In this document: piece after piece, positions 35,623 to 44,177 of the stretch | Numbering within the stretch: the first letter of the stretch is position 1 | Layout of the letters: every line of letters begins with the position of its first letter | Assembly (NCBI RefSeq): GCF_900105735.1 | Contig: NZ_LT629793.1 | Coordinates: 310,001-374,000, forward strand | Source of the DNA: Pseudomonas yamanorum | GTDB taxonomy: Bacteria > Pseudomonadota > Gammaproteobacteria > Pseudomonadales > Pseudomonadaceae | Reading direction: 5' to 3' | DNA length: 64,000 bases | Notes under the pieces: generated by a model | The model's input: the letters and a program-made list of their open reading frames with translations, nothing else | Databases searched by the model: none | What the model was told of the DNA's origin: nothing | Program-made: the position numbers and the translations under genes

Positions 35623-36678
35623 ATGGCGTTTCCCGTCCTGATCCTGGATGCCCCCAACCCTCCCCTGCTCCATGATGAGATCGAACGGTGCCTGGCATAC
35701 GGCCTGGAAATCACCCTCAACCTGCACTACTTCACCGATCAGGACAGCATCAAAACCCATTACGACGGGCGCATTCAGTTCGTGGATATCAACTGCCACG
35801 ACACACCTTCACTGATCAGCGCGGTGGTAAAAGCCGGTGGCTACAGCGTACTCAAGACCCGCTTGAACATTCCCCTGGGCGCTGCACTGATCAACGCCGT
35901 GGCCTCGCCGGATCTAAGCAGCCCGTTGCAGGCGATCGCCCAGGCCGGCGTCGGGCTTAACCATATCGACTTGCAGGCCGCCGCCGAGCATGGCGTGGCC
36001 GTGCTCAATACCCCGGGCTCCAACGCAACGGCCGTGGCGGAATATGTGCTGGCGCAAACCCTGTTCCTGTCTCGGGACCTTAACCTCTACAACACCCAAA
36101 CCCATCAAGGCCAGTGGTCGAAAGGCCTGCTCGCGCCCGCGTTGCAAATCGCCGAGTTGACGCTGGGGCTGGTAGGCACCGGCAGGATCGCCCAGGTGCT
36201 CGCCCATAAGGCCCGGGCCCTGGGCATGCAAGTGATCGCCACCGGCTCGGAGCGATTCACCCGGCAGGCCGCCGCGAACCTGGGCCTGCAATGGCGCGCC
36301 ACACTCGGCGAATTGCTGGATGAGGCCGATGTCGTGTCCATCCATACCCCACTCACCCCGCAGACCAGGGGCTTGTTCGACAGCACTGCATTCACTCGGA
36401 TGAAGCCGGGGTCGATCCTGATCAATACAGCCCGTGGCGGCATTGTCGACGAGGGCCAGTTGGCGACGTTCATGACGCGCGTTCCCGGCCATATCAAGGG
36501 GGTCGCCATCGATACCTTTGCCAGGGAAAAACATCAGTTCGAATCGCCTTTGACGGGTATTGCCAACGCGATACTGACGCCACACATCGCGGGCAACACC
36601 CGTACCGCAATCACCGAGGCGTCAGCGCAAATCATTGACCACATTCATGCCTTCCACCAAGCAAGGCTTGAAGGCTGA
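35623..36678 (+). CDS. D-isomer-specific 2-hydroxyacid dehydrogenase
   Basis: A 351-residue dehydrogenase. The N-terminal part contains GVGLNHIDLQAAAEHGVAVL and NTPGSNATAVAEYVL; the NAD motif is GLVGTGRIAQVLAHKARALG (Thr where GLGRIG is usual). Catalytic residues fall in INTARGGIVDE (Arg), DTFAREK (Glu) and LTPHIAGNT (His). The first 75 residues do not resemble the usual family N-terminus strongly. An AGGAG box fixes the ATG at 35623. The 3' end overlaps the convergent DUF72 gene by 47 bp. Confidence 0.9.
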   Translation: MAFPVLILDAPNPPLLHDEIERCLAYGLEITLNLHYFTDQDSIKTHYDGRIQFVDINCHDTPSLISAVVKAGGYSVLKTRLNIPLGAALINAVASPDLSSPLQAIAQAGVGLNHIDLQAAAEHGVAVLNTPGSNATAVAEYVLAQTLFLSRDLNLYNTQTHQGQWSKGLLAPALQIAELTLGLVGTGRIAQVLAHKARALGMQVIATGSERFTRQAAANLGLQWRATLGELLDEADVVSIHTPLTPQTRGLFDSTAFTRMKPGSILINTARGGIVDEGQLATFMTRVPGHIKGVAIDTFAREKHQFESPLTGIANAILTPHIAGNTRTAITEASAQIIDHIHAFHQARLEG

Positions 36679-37369
36679 GGGCATCCGCAACCGCATGGCC
36701 ACTGGCGGTGTTGTCAAAAATGCACCAGGTGGGAACGCCCTCGGTTGACGATCTTTGCATCGCCTCGCACAGGGCGTGTAATCGATCCATTTCGTAAGCG
36801 CTGTGATAGATACGCGGCGAACCGTGCAGGCGCCAATAACGCACGCCTTGCCAGCCTCTCGGTACGTCACCTTCAGCGATCACCGGAGGGTCGGCGGCCA
36901 CCCGGCCTATTTGATACTCCTGCAATATGCCTTCGGCCCGCACCCAACTGGCATGCCGGGGCTCCAGCACCACATTACCGGCGAAGCGTTGGCGCAAGGC
37001 CGTGAAGAAACCGGCAGCGATGGCTGCCTCATAGTTCAATGAAGGCGGTAATTGCACCAGCAGGCAGCCCAGGCGATCACCCAACTGCAGGCACTGTGAG
37101 AGGAATTCATCCAGCGCCTTATCGCAGTCATGCAGACGCAACTCATGGGTTATCAGCCGAGGCACCTTGACCGAAAAACCAAAGCCCGGCGGCACCGATT
37201 GCGCCCATCGCTCATAGGTTTGCGGACGATGGGGACGATAAAAGGAGCTGTTGATTTCAACCGCATTCAAGCATGCGGCATAACGTTGCAGATGGGTGCC
37301 CTGGCGGGGAAAGCGAGGCCATTGCTCACGAGGCAGGCTCCAACCGGCACACCCCAGAAAAATCGGCAT
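36632..37369 (-). CDS. DUF72 family protein
   Basis: A 245-residue TIM-barrel-like protein of the YecE/DUF72 family. Typical marks: MPIFLGCAGWSLPREQWPRF, LNAVEINSSFYRPHRPQTYE, FSVKVPRLITHE, LGCLLVQLPPSL, VLEPRHASW and YWRLHGSPRIY. No enzymatic role has been established that I know of. It overlaps the start of the HhH gene upstream by one base and the D-2-hydroxyacid dehydrogenase by 47 bp at its 3' end. Confidence 0.92.
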   Translation of the reverse strand: MPIFLGCAGWSLPREQWPRFPRQGTHLQRYAACLNAVEINSSFYRPHRPQTYERWAQSVPPGFGFSVKVPRLITHELRLHDCDKALDEFLSQCLQLGDRLGCLLVQLPPSLNYEAAIAAGFFTALRQRFAGNVVLEPRHASWVRAEGILQEYQIGRVAADPPVIAEGDVPRGWQGVRYWRLHGSPRIYHSAYEMDRLHALCEAMQRSSTEGVPTWCIFDNTASGHAVADALSLQALLGGRHECGQ

Positions 37370-37800
37370 CAGAACAGCACCGACGCTGCATCCCTCATGA
37401 AGATCTCCACCGTCTTCGGCCCGACGCCTTCGAACGCGTTCAAGCGTTTTTCAAACTCCGCGCGGTCGGCACTGGCATCGTGTATCTGGCTGATCTTGCC
37501 CGCGTACTCCGCGTTCAACTTGCTACTGAGGTCCAGCAGGCGTTGCGCGGTGCTTTCGTCGTAACGCACGTAATGCGCCTCGCCGAGCATGGCCACCAAC
37601 TCACGGGAGGTGCAGTGTTGCAGTTTGCGCGGCGTGTCCCGGCCATGCTTCACCACAATCACCTGATAGGCCTGCGCCGCGATCTGCGCCTGAATGCGCT
37701 TGCCCATCAAGAAGCTGGCGATAAACCACTTGAACAGTGCGGTGTCATCACCGGCTTTGAGCTCGATACCCAGCTCACCGGCACTGATGGATCGCCCCAT
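37369..37800 (-). CDS. Short helix-hairpin-helix protein, endonuclease III-like
   Basis: A 143-residue protein. The region FEGVGPKTVEIFMRDAA (about 121-137) is a helix-hairpin-helix of the base-excision glycosylase type, and FKWFIASFLMGKRIQAQIAA near the N-terminus matches the first helices of that fold. The protein ends right after the HhH, so the catalytic Asp and the iron-sulphur loop of endonuclease III are absent. It may bind DNA without glycosylase activity. It is coupled to the DUF72 gene (one-base overlap). Confidence 0.78.
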   Translation of the reverse strand: MGRSISAGELGIELKAGDDTALFKWFIASFLMGKRIQAQIAAQAYQVIVVKHGRDTPRKLQHCTSRELVAMLGEAHYVRYDESTAQRLLDLSSKLNAEYAGKISQIHDASADRAEFEKRLNAFEGVGPKTVEIFMRDAASVLF

Positions 37801-37815
37801 GACGACCTCCGTTCT

Positions 37816-38040
37816 TCACTGGCCCAGCTTGCGCTCGGCCTTGGCCGCCTGTTCATTGATCAAGTCGGTTTGCCGCTGTGTGTCCTTGATAGACGTCGGC
37901 GTAATCACCTTATCAACGGTTTCAGTCTTGGGGTTGGGGCGCTGCAAGGAACTGTCCTTCTCGTCAAGCTGGCGACCTTTCTGCGCCTGTTCGGAGCTGA
38001 TTGCATCGGGGGTTTTGTCGGCGGTTTTTTCAGTGCCCAT
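37816..38040 (-). CDS. Small hydrophilic protein of unknown function
   Basis: A 74-residue, highly charged protein (many Lys, Glu, Asp, Gln, Thr; no Cys, no hydrophobic segment), probably disordered. It lies 15 bp upstream of the HhH gene on the same strand, so they likely share a transcript. A ribosome site AGGAG precedes the ATG. The function is unknown; composition resembles small stress-induced proteins. Confidence 0.7.
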   Translation of the reverse strand: MGTEKTADKTPDAISSEQAQKGRQLDEKDSSLQRPNPKTETVDKVITPTSIKDTQRQTDLINEQAAKAERKLGQ

Positions 38041-38237
38041 GGTGATTCTCCTGCTGTTAAATGATCAGGCTCCAGCGCGGAGCCGTTATGCAGCAGAGCC
38101 CATGGTTTTTTGATAGTTCAAGGAAATTGCGTGGGCTGCGGCCCGGAGAAATAAGCGCAAATTAATTTAAACCTTTTGCTCAGGCACCCGCTCAACAGTC
38201 AGGTAACGGCATCGCGCCACTCTTCAGGAGAAGCATC

Positions 38238-38741
38238 ATGAAGCACTTGCTGATGAAACAAATGGGACTGACCTTCGCACTGGCCGCGGGCTCGATTGGC
38301 ATGGCCATGGCGGCCACCTCCAATGACTTCGTCGACGCCGCCGCGCAAGGCGGAATTACCGAAGTCGAGGCCGGAAAACTGGCGTTGGAAAAAAGCGGTG
38401 CCGCCGATATCAAGGCGTTTGCCCAGCACATGATCACCGACCATACCAAGGCCAACCAGGAGCTGACTGCCCTGGCGACCAAGCTTGATATCAAGGTACC
38501 GGATGATGCCAGCCTGACCGACAAGGCAAAAAAAATGATCCTGGAGATTCGTGAAGAATCTTTCGACAAGGCTTACGCCGACAACCAGGTGAAGGCCCAT
38601 GAAGACACCGTGGCGCTGTTCAAAAAAGAAGCCGCTTCTTCGGACAACGCCGAACTGAAGGCGTTTGCCGAGAAGACGCTGCCGACGCTCGAAACCCACT
38701 TGAAGATGGCCAAGGAGCTGCAATCCCAGCACGCCAATTAA
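38238..38741 (+). CDS. Exported DUF4142 protein
   Basis: A 167-residue protein with a signal peptide (MGLTFALAAGSIGMAMA|A) and a ferritin-like four-helix DUF4142 domain: NDFVDAAAQGGITEVEAGKL, DIKAFAQHMITDHTKANQEL and HEDTVALFKKEAASS. It is periplasmic, with no established catalytic role. It is likely cotranscribed with the PfpI gene 29 bp downstream and is typically stress-induced. AGGAG lies before the ATG. Confidence 0.9.
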   Translation: MKHLLMKQMGLTFALAAGSIGMAMAATSNDFVDAAAQGGITEVEAGKLALEKSGAADIKAFAQHMITDHTKANQELTALATKLDIKVPDDASLTDKAKKMILEIREESFDKAYADNQVKAHEDTVALFKKEAASSDNAELKAFAEKTLPTLETHLKMAKELQSQHAN

Positions 38742-38770
38742 TTATCTACCCACTCAGGAGACACTCGACC

Positions 38771-39331
38771 ATGAGTTCGCAACTGCACGGCAAGAAGATT
38801 CTGATCATCACCTCCAACACTGGCATCGAGCGCGACGAATTGCTCAAGCCGCTGGAAGCCCTGCGTGGTTTTGGCGCCACGGTAACCCACGGCTCGAGCA
38901 AAGGTGGCAGCACCCAGACCTTTCTCCAGGACACCGAGAAAGACAGGACAGTGGAGTCCGATGCCAAGCTTTCGGATCTGCACGGCAGTGATTTTGATGC
39001 ACTGGTCATCCCCGGCGGCACCGTCAACGCTGACACCCTGCGTCAGGATGCCGATGCCTTGCGGCTGATCAATGATTTCGTCAAGGCAGGTAAAATCGTA
39101 GCCGCCATCTGCCACGGCCCTTGGGCCCTGATCGATGCCGGCGTGATCGAAGGCAAGACCCTCACCTCCTACAAAAGCGTGCGTACCGACCTGGTCAATG
39201 CCGGCGCAGCCAACTGGGTGGATGCGCAGGTGAAAGAATGCCCGGCCAATGGCTGGACGTTGATCACCTCGCGCACGCCTGATGATTTGCCTGCGTTCAA
39301 CGAGGCGATTGCCAAAACCCTGGCGGCTTGA
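38771..39331 (+). CDS. DJ-1/PfpI family protein (class I glutamine amidotransferase-like)
   Basis: A 186-residue protein of the PfpI/DJ-1 superfamily. The nucleophile Cys is in AAICHGPWALIDAG, preceded by LVIPGGTVNADTLRQDADAL; the N-terminus is KILIITSNTGIERDELLKPL. Members act as stress-induced chaperone, deglycase or protease-like proteins. It has a strong terminator directly downstream. Confidence 0.92.
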   Translation: MSSQLHGKKILIITSNTGIERDELLKPLEALRGFGATVTHGSSKGGSTQTFLQDTEKDRTVESDAKLSDLHGSDFDALVIPGGTVNADTLRQDADALRLINDFVKAGKIVAAICHGPWALIDAGVIEGKTLTSYKSVRTDLVNAGAANWVDAQVKECPANGWTLITSRTPDDLPAFNEAIAKTLAA

Positions 39332-39345
39332 CGCCACCCAACGCA

Positions 39346-39375
39346 AACAGGCGCCCTTGGGCGCCTGTTCTTTTT
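39346..39375 (+). terminator. Intrinsic terminator after the PfpI gene
   Basis: A 10-bp perfect stem (39346-39355 with 39360-39369) with a 4-base loop is followed by CTTTTT. It may serve the convergent PLDc_N gene too. Confidence 0.88.
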
Positions 39376-39385
39376 CGATTCTGTC

Positions 39386-39607
39386 TTAGCTTTTGCCGTG
39401 CTCAGCGGCGTGTGTCGCGCGGTTCACACCCTTTGGCCCAAACAGCGCCCAGAGAATCAGCCCCAACAGCGGCATGAAGATCAGTACCACCAACCATAAA
39501 CCCTTGGTTTCCCAGCCACTGCCACTGCGCAGCACGCTGTTGATCGCCCACAGTTCCAGCAGCACCAGAATCACCGCCAAGCCAATCCAGACATATTCGA
39601 TTTGCAT
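39386..39607 (-). CDS. Small membrane protein, PLDc_N (cardiolipin synthase N-terminal-like)
   Basis: A 73-residue protein with two membrane segments (YVWIGLAVILVLLELWAINS and LWLVVLIFMPLLGLILWALF) followed by GPKG. This is the PLDc_N domain that precedes catalytic domains in cardiolipin synthases, here standing alone without a phospholipase domain. Its function on its own is unknown. It is convergent with the PfpI gene. Confidence 0.85.
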   Translation of the reverse strand: MQIEYVWIGLAVILVLLELWAINSVLRSGSGWETKGLWLVVLIFMPLLGLILWALFGPKGVNRATHAAEHGKS

Positions 39608-39763
39608 GATTCATCCTCCTGAGGTCGTATGCGTTAGGTCAAGCAACACACCCGAGGGTTCATTAAAATTGCAGCTGATGGCTCTCGCCCAACGGTTGCG
39701 GCACATGCGCCGCAACCTTCTAGACTCAACTGTACGTCACCTCTTACCCTACGGAGGCCCAGG

Positions 39764-40321
39764 ATGACCGAGCACATCATCCACTTTCACTGCCAGATCG
39801 ATCAGGGCACTACCGAGCGCTTTCGGGATTGCTGCCTGGACGCGATCGAGCAAGGCGCCAGCTCGTTGTTGTTGAACCTGTCGACCACCGGTGGCAGCAC
39901 CAATTTCGGCTTTACCCTCTACACCTTCCTCAAGTCCCTACCGGTGCCGCTGTGTGCGATTAATGCAGGCAACATCGAATCCATGGGCATCATCATGTTC
40001 CTGGCGGCCGGTCGCCGGATCACCACGCCCCACTCACGCTTTTTGATCCACCCGATGAACTGGTACTTCAACCAGAGCTCCGTCGATCATCAGCGTCTGC
40101 GGGAATACCTTTCAAGCCTGGACAACGACCTGGCGCGCTACGTGAAAATCTACGAACTGGAAACCGCCAACGCCGACACGCACCTGGATATTTTCAAGTG
40201 CCTGTCGGCCGAGGAAAAAGTCATCGCCGCCCACGAGTCACTGGCCTACGGGATTGCCCATAAGGTGGAACAGATCGTGTTTGCCGACGATATCAAGCAC
40301 TGGAAAGTCAGCGGCGGCTAG
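39764..40321 (+). CDS. Stand-alone ClpP-like serine protease/peptidase
   Basis: A 185-residue protein of the ClpP/crotonase fold. LLLNLSTTGGSTNFGFTLYT corresponds to the ClpP nucleotide-independent oxyanion strand region, GNIESMGIIMFLAAG has the nucleophile Ser in the S-M-G context, and SRFLIHPMNWYF contains the His of the triad. A suitable Asp lies in the last third. It is not beside clpX or clpA and is not the housekeeping ClpP. It sits among stress-type genes; its substrate is unknown. Confidence 0.85.
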   Translation: MTEHIIHFHCQIDQGTTERFRDCCLDAIEQGASSLLLNLSTTGGSTNFGFTLYTFLKSLPVPLCAINAGNIESMGIIMFLAAGRRITTPHSRFLIHPMNWYFNQSSVDHQRLREYLSSLDNDLARYVKIYELETANADTHLDIFKCLSAEEKVIAAHESLAYGIAHKVEQIVFADDIKHWKVSGG

Positions 40322-40511
40322 GCATGGTTTAATGCATGCCAGCCGCCACTGGACCGTGCAACCTGCACGACCAGCGCCGATATTTATTCGATATAAATTA
40401 TTGATTTATAAGCTAATAAATATTCCGCTCAACTTGGTACAACTCATGCTGTAGAGGTCTGGACAGGCGGGCAATTCGACCTGCCCTTTCGCTACCCGTG
40501 AGGTGTCACCC

Positions 40512-40988
40512 ATGAATGCCATTGATCTTCTCAAGGCCGACCACGAACGCGTCAAAGCCATCCTGAACCAGCTGAGTGAGTCTACTGAACGCGGCGTCAA
40601 AAAGCGCACCGAGCTACTGGCGAAACTGGAAATGGAAATCAGCCTGCACACCCGCCTTGAGGAGGAAATTCTCTATCCGGCTTTTCGCAAGGCCGGGGGC
40701 AAGGATCAGGAAATCATGTACCACGAGGCCAAGGAAGAACATCGCACCGTCGACTCCCTCGTCCTGCCAGACCTGAAGCAGACTTCGCCCTCCACCACCG
40801 AGTTTTCCGGCCGGGTGAAAGTCGTCAAGGAACTGTTGGAGCACCATATCGAGGAAGAGGAAAGCGAGATGTTCCCACAGGCCAGGAAGCTGTTGGGCAA
40901 GGCCTTGCTGGAAGAGCTGGGCGCGGAGATGGAAGCGATGAAAGCCGCGCACAAGAAAGCACCCGGCGCGAAACCAATGGCCGCTTGA
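40512..40988 (+). CDS. Hemerythrin HHE-domain protein
   Basis: A 158-residue four-helix bundle protein with His/Glu pairs typical of the hemerythrin family: LLKADHERVK, SLHTRLEEEILYPAF, MYHEAKEEHRTVDS and LLEHHIEEEESEMFPQ. These give a likely non-haem di-iron site used in oxygen, NO or peroxide handling. A GTG at 40503 is possible but the ATG at 40512 starts MNAIDLLKADHERV, the standard N-terminus. It is monocistronic; the KGG protein follows. Confidence 0.92.
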   Translation: MNAIDLLKADHERVKAILNQLSESTERGVKKRTELLAKLEMEISLHTRLEEEILYPAFRKAGGKDQEIMYHEAKEEHRTVDSLVLPDLKQTSPSTTEFSGRVKVVKELLEHHIEEEESEMFPQARKLLGKALLEELGAEMEAMKAAHKKAPGAKPMAA

Positions 40989-41092
40989 TGTCCATTCGTC
41001 GCATGCCTGGAAACTATTTCAAACTTTGATTTGGCTGGAGGATTCCCAATTAGGCAACACCATTGATTCGCTCATCATTGAGGGTTTTCAAA

Positions 41093-41269
41093 ATGGCTAA
41101 TAGTGGAAAAACCACCCCAGGTGCTGGTCACAAAGACCAGAAAGACACAAACCGTAAAAGCGGCGGCCAGGGTTCAGGCGGCAATTTCGCCAATGACCGC
41201 GAGAAGGCTTCTGAAGCGGGCAAAAAAGGCGGGGCTCACAGCCACGCGCCAGGCTCCAAGAAGTCTTGA
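41093..41269 (+). CDS. KGG-repeat stress protein
   Basis: A 58-residue, very hydrophilic protein with the conserved GNFANDREKASEAGKKGG motif of the general stress (GsiB/YciG-like) KGG family, and a Gly/Lys/Ser-rich remainder. It is likely intrinsically disordered and induced in stationary phase or osmotic stress. The GAGGG box fits the ATG at 41093 rather than the open frame start at 41063. The hairpin CCGAAGCC...GGCTTCGG (41281-41309) follows and may terminate it. Confidence 0.9.
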   Translation: MANSGKTTPGAGHKDQKDTNRKSGGQGSGGNFANDREKASEAGKKGGAHSHAPGSKKS

Positions 41270-41280
41270 TTGAGGCGTCG

Positions 41281-41309
41281 CCGAAGCCTGGATGTATTCC
41301 GGGCTTCGG
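41281..41309 (+). terminator. Possible terminator after the KGG gene
   Basis: An 8-bp stem (41281-41288 with 41302-41309) with a 13-base spacer lies 12 bp past the stop. No T-run follows. Confidence 0.4.
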
Positions 41310-41335
41310 TCCCCATCGCCAAGAGGGATTGAGTC

Positions 41336-41656
41336 ATGAAGACCAGCATTTCCCAAAGGATCGTACTCGCCGCCAGCTTGACGCTCGTACTGTATGCCCC
41401 CGTCTACGCAGCCTTCGGCGACAACACCGCACCCGAGACGCCTGCCTTGAGCGGCAACAGCGTGCCAGGCTCGGCACTGCCGCCAGGCACCTATCCCAGC
41501 AGCCCATCCGGGGCCGACAGCAGTGGCAGCAAGGACACTGAGACCAATGCGCCCGCGCCGTCAAAAAGCGTGAAGAGCACGCGCCACAAAGGCTTCTCGA
41601 CCCAGCCCCCGTCCAGCAAGAGCGACAAGAAACCCGCGCCTGCATCGGGAAGTTGA
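41336..41656 (+). CDS. Small exported Pro/Ser-rich protein of unknown function
   Basis: A 106-residue protein with an N-terminal signal (MKTSISQRIVLAASLTLVLY, cleavage near VYAA) and a low-complexity tail rich in Pro, Ser, Gly and Lys (about 40-106). No domain is recognised; the periplasm or surface is likely. It is convergent with the LprI-like gene (4 bp apart). Confidence 0.7.
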   Translation: MKTSISQRIVLAASLTLVLYAPVYAAFGDNTAPETPALSGNSVPGSALPPGTYPSSPSGADSSGSKDTETNAPAPSKSVKSTRHKGFSTQPPSSKSDKKPAPASGS

Positions 41657-41660
41657 GAAA

Positions 41661-42860
41661 CTAGAGCTCGCTTGGGCCACCGATAAAGTCCAGGCGCAAG
41701 TTCAACCACTGCCGAACGATTTCCCGGGATGCTTGCCGGGCATCAACAGCAGAGAAGCCCCGCTCGCGCTGCAACCATTCGCTCGTGACTTGGCGCGCCG
41801 GTTCAATGGCCGCCAGCGCCTGCTGGCGTTGCTTGGCGGGCCAGTGTTTATCAGTGCCCCAGTTGCGCAGCGTTAATTCAGGATCCTGGGTCTTGCCTGC
41901 GGCGCCTGGCTGGAGAAACAGCCGAGGCGACGCAGTGGCCTTGAGGGAAAGAGTGTTCCAGTCGGCATAGCTGGCAAAGCGGATCGTGCCCTCGTTTTGC
42001 GAGGCCGTGGACAAAGGCTCGGTCAAACTGTCGTCCAACCGCTTCCACGCCGGCTGTGCAAACAGATCACCTTGGGGGGCACAGATCGGCGCAAAACTGT
42101 CGCGGGTGGAGCCGTACAACGATCCGAACGACTCATACGCGACCTCGCCCTGCCGGCTGAAGACAAAGCAGTGCACATACGGGCGTTGGTCGGCGTACAT
42201 CTCATACTGTTGGCGCTCAATCATCATGCGCAGCAAGGTCAACGTCACCCGGTCACGGCTGACGACGGGATCGTTTTGCAGGTCCTGCCAGATCGACCAG
42301 GGAAAACTGTCTTCCTTGAGTGCTACGAGAACCTGCTTGCGATTCTCCTCGGCCTCATTCTCCGTCACGCCACTGTCGGGTTCAAAACGCTGCAGGTAAA
42401 CCAGCCAGGCGGCTGCCAGATCGTTCATCGGGTAGCGCCGGAGCCCTTCTGCTGCCTGGGCCGGATGGTACGGGATACTGGCAATGATTGCGTCAAGGGC
42501 TGCGGTGTCTTTGTGGGTGATGGTTCCCACCTCGACCACTCGCTGACTCAGTTGGGATTGCAGGCAGCCGGGCAGTTGTTCCGGGGCACCGGCACACGCG
42601 TTGCGAGCCTGCAGCCAGATGCGCTGGCCACGGCGCAATTCGTCGCGCTGGTCGGGTGCCAGTTTGGCCATCGCCTGGCGGTAGTACACGCCCAGCGTAG
42701 TGTCGAGTTCGCTTAATTCAGGGCTGGCGCAAATAGCCTTTTCCACCGTGGTGGAGGCCTTTTTACAATCGAAGGACGCGCCACTGGCAGGCATCCCCGC
42801 GCCCATCAGCACGCCAGTGAGCAACAACATTGGATAGGCAGAATGAATACGGCGGGCCAT
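41661..42860 (-). CDS. Exported LprI-like (DUF1311) protein
   Basis: A 399-residue protein. After a signal peptide (YPMLLLTGVLMGAGMPASGA) comes the DUF1311/LprI lysozyme-inhibitor-like domain (about 28-110) with FDCKKASTTVEKAICASPEL, LDTTLGVYYRQAMAKLAPD, WLQARNACAG and LPGCLQSQLSQRV. The Cys pattern matches the family and would form disulphides. The remaining 290 residues have no domain I recognise. AGGAAAGCC precedes the ATG at 42860. Confidence 0.87.
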   Translation of the reverse strand: MARRIHSAYPMLLLTGVLMGAGMPASGASFDCKKASTTVEKAICASPELSELDTTLGVYYRQAMAKLAPDQRDELRRGQRIWLQARNACAGAPEQLPGCLQSQLSQRVVEVGTITHKDTAALDAIIASIPYHPAQAAEGLRRYPMNDLAAAWLVYLQRFEPDSGVTENEAEENRKQVLVALKEDSFPWSIWQDLQNDPVVSRDRVTLTLLRMMIERQQYEMYADQRPYVHCFVFSRQGEVAYESFGSLYGSTRDSFAPICAPQGDLFAQPAWKRLDDSLTEPLSTASQNEGTIRFASYADWNTLSLKATASPRLFLQPGAAGKTQDPELTLRNWGTDKHWPAKQRQQALAAIEPARQVTSEWLQRERGFSAVDARQASREIVRQWLNLRLDFIGGPSEL

Positions 42861-42938
42861 GGCTTTCCTAGGGTGAGTTCCTTTCAAGGCGCTTATTGTG
42901 CCGACGCGATTGCCAATGTCCAGTCTGTCGGCACTGTC

Positions 42939-43997
42939 CTACGAAGCACTTGCCATGGAAGGGCGATCAGTTGCCAGCTCTCGCTCAATCTGTTCGATGC
43001 TCGGCAAGCTGGTTTGCAGCTCTGCAGGCAGGGATTCCACCAGTTGATACTCGGCAACACCAATGGGGCGCGAGGTGTCACGCAGGGCGTATTCGGCCAC
43101 TACTTCGTTCTTGCTCTTGCACAGCAGCAAGCCGATGGTGAGGCTGTCCTGCGGGTGCTTGAGCTGGGCGTCTACCGCCGCGAGGTAAAAGCCCAACTGC
43201 CCCAGATGGTCGGGTTTGAATTTACCGGCCTTGAGTTCGATCACCACGTAGCACCTCAGCTTGAGGTGATAAAACAGCAGGTCGACGAAAAACTCCTCGT
43301 CCCCTACGTCCAGCAATACTTGCCGTCCCACGAAGGCAAAACCGGCGCCAAGCTCCAGCAAAAAATCGGTGACATGTTTGACCAAGGCGTTTTCGATTTC
43401 ACGTTCCTGCGCGTCAAGGGACAGGCCGAGGAAGTCGAAACGGTAAGGATCTTTAAGTGATTCGCGAGCCAGGTCGGATTGGGCTTTGGGCAGCAGTCCC
43501 TCGAAGTTGCTGACCGCATTGCCGCTGCGTTCCAGCAGGCGACCTTCGATTTGCATCACCAGGACGTTGCGCGACCAATTGTGTTCGATGGCCTGTGCAA
43601 TGTACCAGCGACGGGTTTCGGGGCCGGGCAGCCTGTCCAGCAACACTAGGTTATGGCCCCAAGGCAATTGTGCAGCAGCCTGTTGCACAAATTCGGAATC
43701 CGGCCACGCCTCGGCAAATGCACGCATGTACTTCAGGTTGCGCGGCGAAAAACCCTTCATCTCCGGAAACGCTGAACGCAAATCCTGCGCCAGCCGCTCA
43801 ATCACCTTGGCCCCCCAGCCCTGCCGTGCCTGCCGGGTCAAAATATCCTGGCCGATTTGCCAATACAGCAACACCAGCTCGCGGTTTACCGCCAGGGTGG
43901 CGCGCTGCTGGGCGGAGTGGATTCGACTCTTGAGATCGGACAGCCAATCGCTGTATCCCTCGGGTGGTGTGATCAGGCTATCGGGGGTCTCACTCAT
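42939..43997 (-). CDS. DUF1016 (YhcG-type) PD-(D/E)XK nuclease
   Basis: A 352-residue protein of the YhcG/DUF1016 family. N-terminal DUF1016_N (about 10-150) carries NRELVLLYWQIGQDI, GWGAKVIERLAQDLRSAFPE, FSPRNLKYMRAFAEAW and LPWGHNLVLLDRL. The C-terminal nuclease domain has VGDEEFFVDLLFYHLKLRCY followed by VVIELKAGKF, giving the D...E-x-K core. The family is thought to take part in restriction or recombination and is often associated with mobile or defence loci. Here it is alone: no methylase or restriction gene is adjacent. The ATG at 43997 begins MSETPDSL. Confidence 0.9.
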   Translation of the reverse strand: MSETPDSLITPPEGYSDWLSDLKSRIHSAQQRATLAVNRELVLLYWQIGQDILTRQARQGWGAKVIERLAQDLRSAFPEMKGFSPRNLKYMRAFAEAWPDSEFVQQAAAQLPWGHNLVLLDRLPGPETRRWYIAQAIEHNWSRNVLVMQIEGRLLERSGNAVSNFEGLLPKAQSDLARESLKDPYRFDFLGLSLDAQEREIENALVKHVTDFLLELGAGFAFVGRQVLLDVGDEEFFVDLLFYHLKLRCYVVIELKAGKFKPDHLGQLGFYLAAVDAQLKHPQDSLTIGLLLCKSKNEVVAEYALRDTSRPIGVAEYQLVESLPAELQTSLPSIEQIERELATDRPSMASAS

Positions 43998-44177
43998 TCC
44001 TTTTCCCTCGTGGGTTGGGCAGGCGGCCGATAGTAGCGAGGGAAAAATGCGTGATGGGCCAGCAGAATGCTTTCGATACAAATCAACTGGAACCGTACCT
44101 TCAGGCGCATCAAGGGGTGCCTCAACATGCGTGCTGTGGTCAAATGAGCCGGTCACTTCCATGGTTATTCCCGATCT

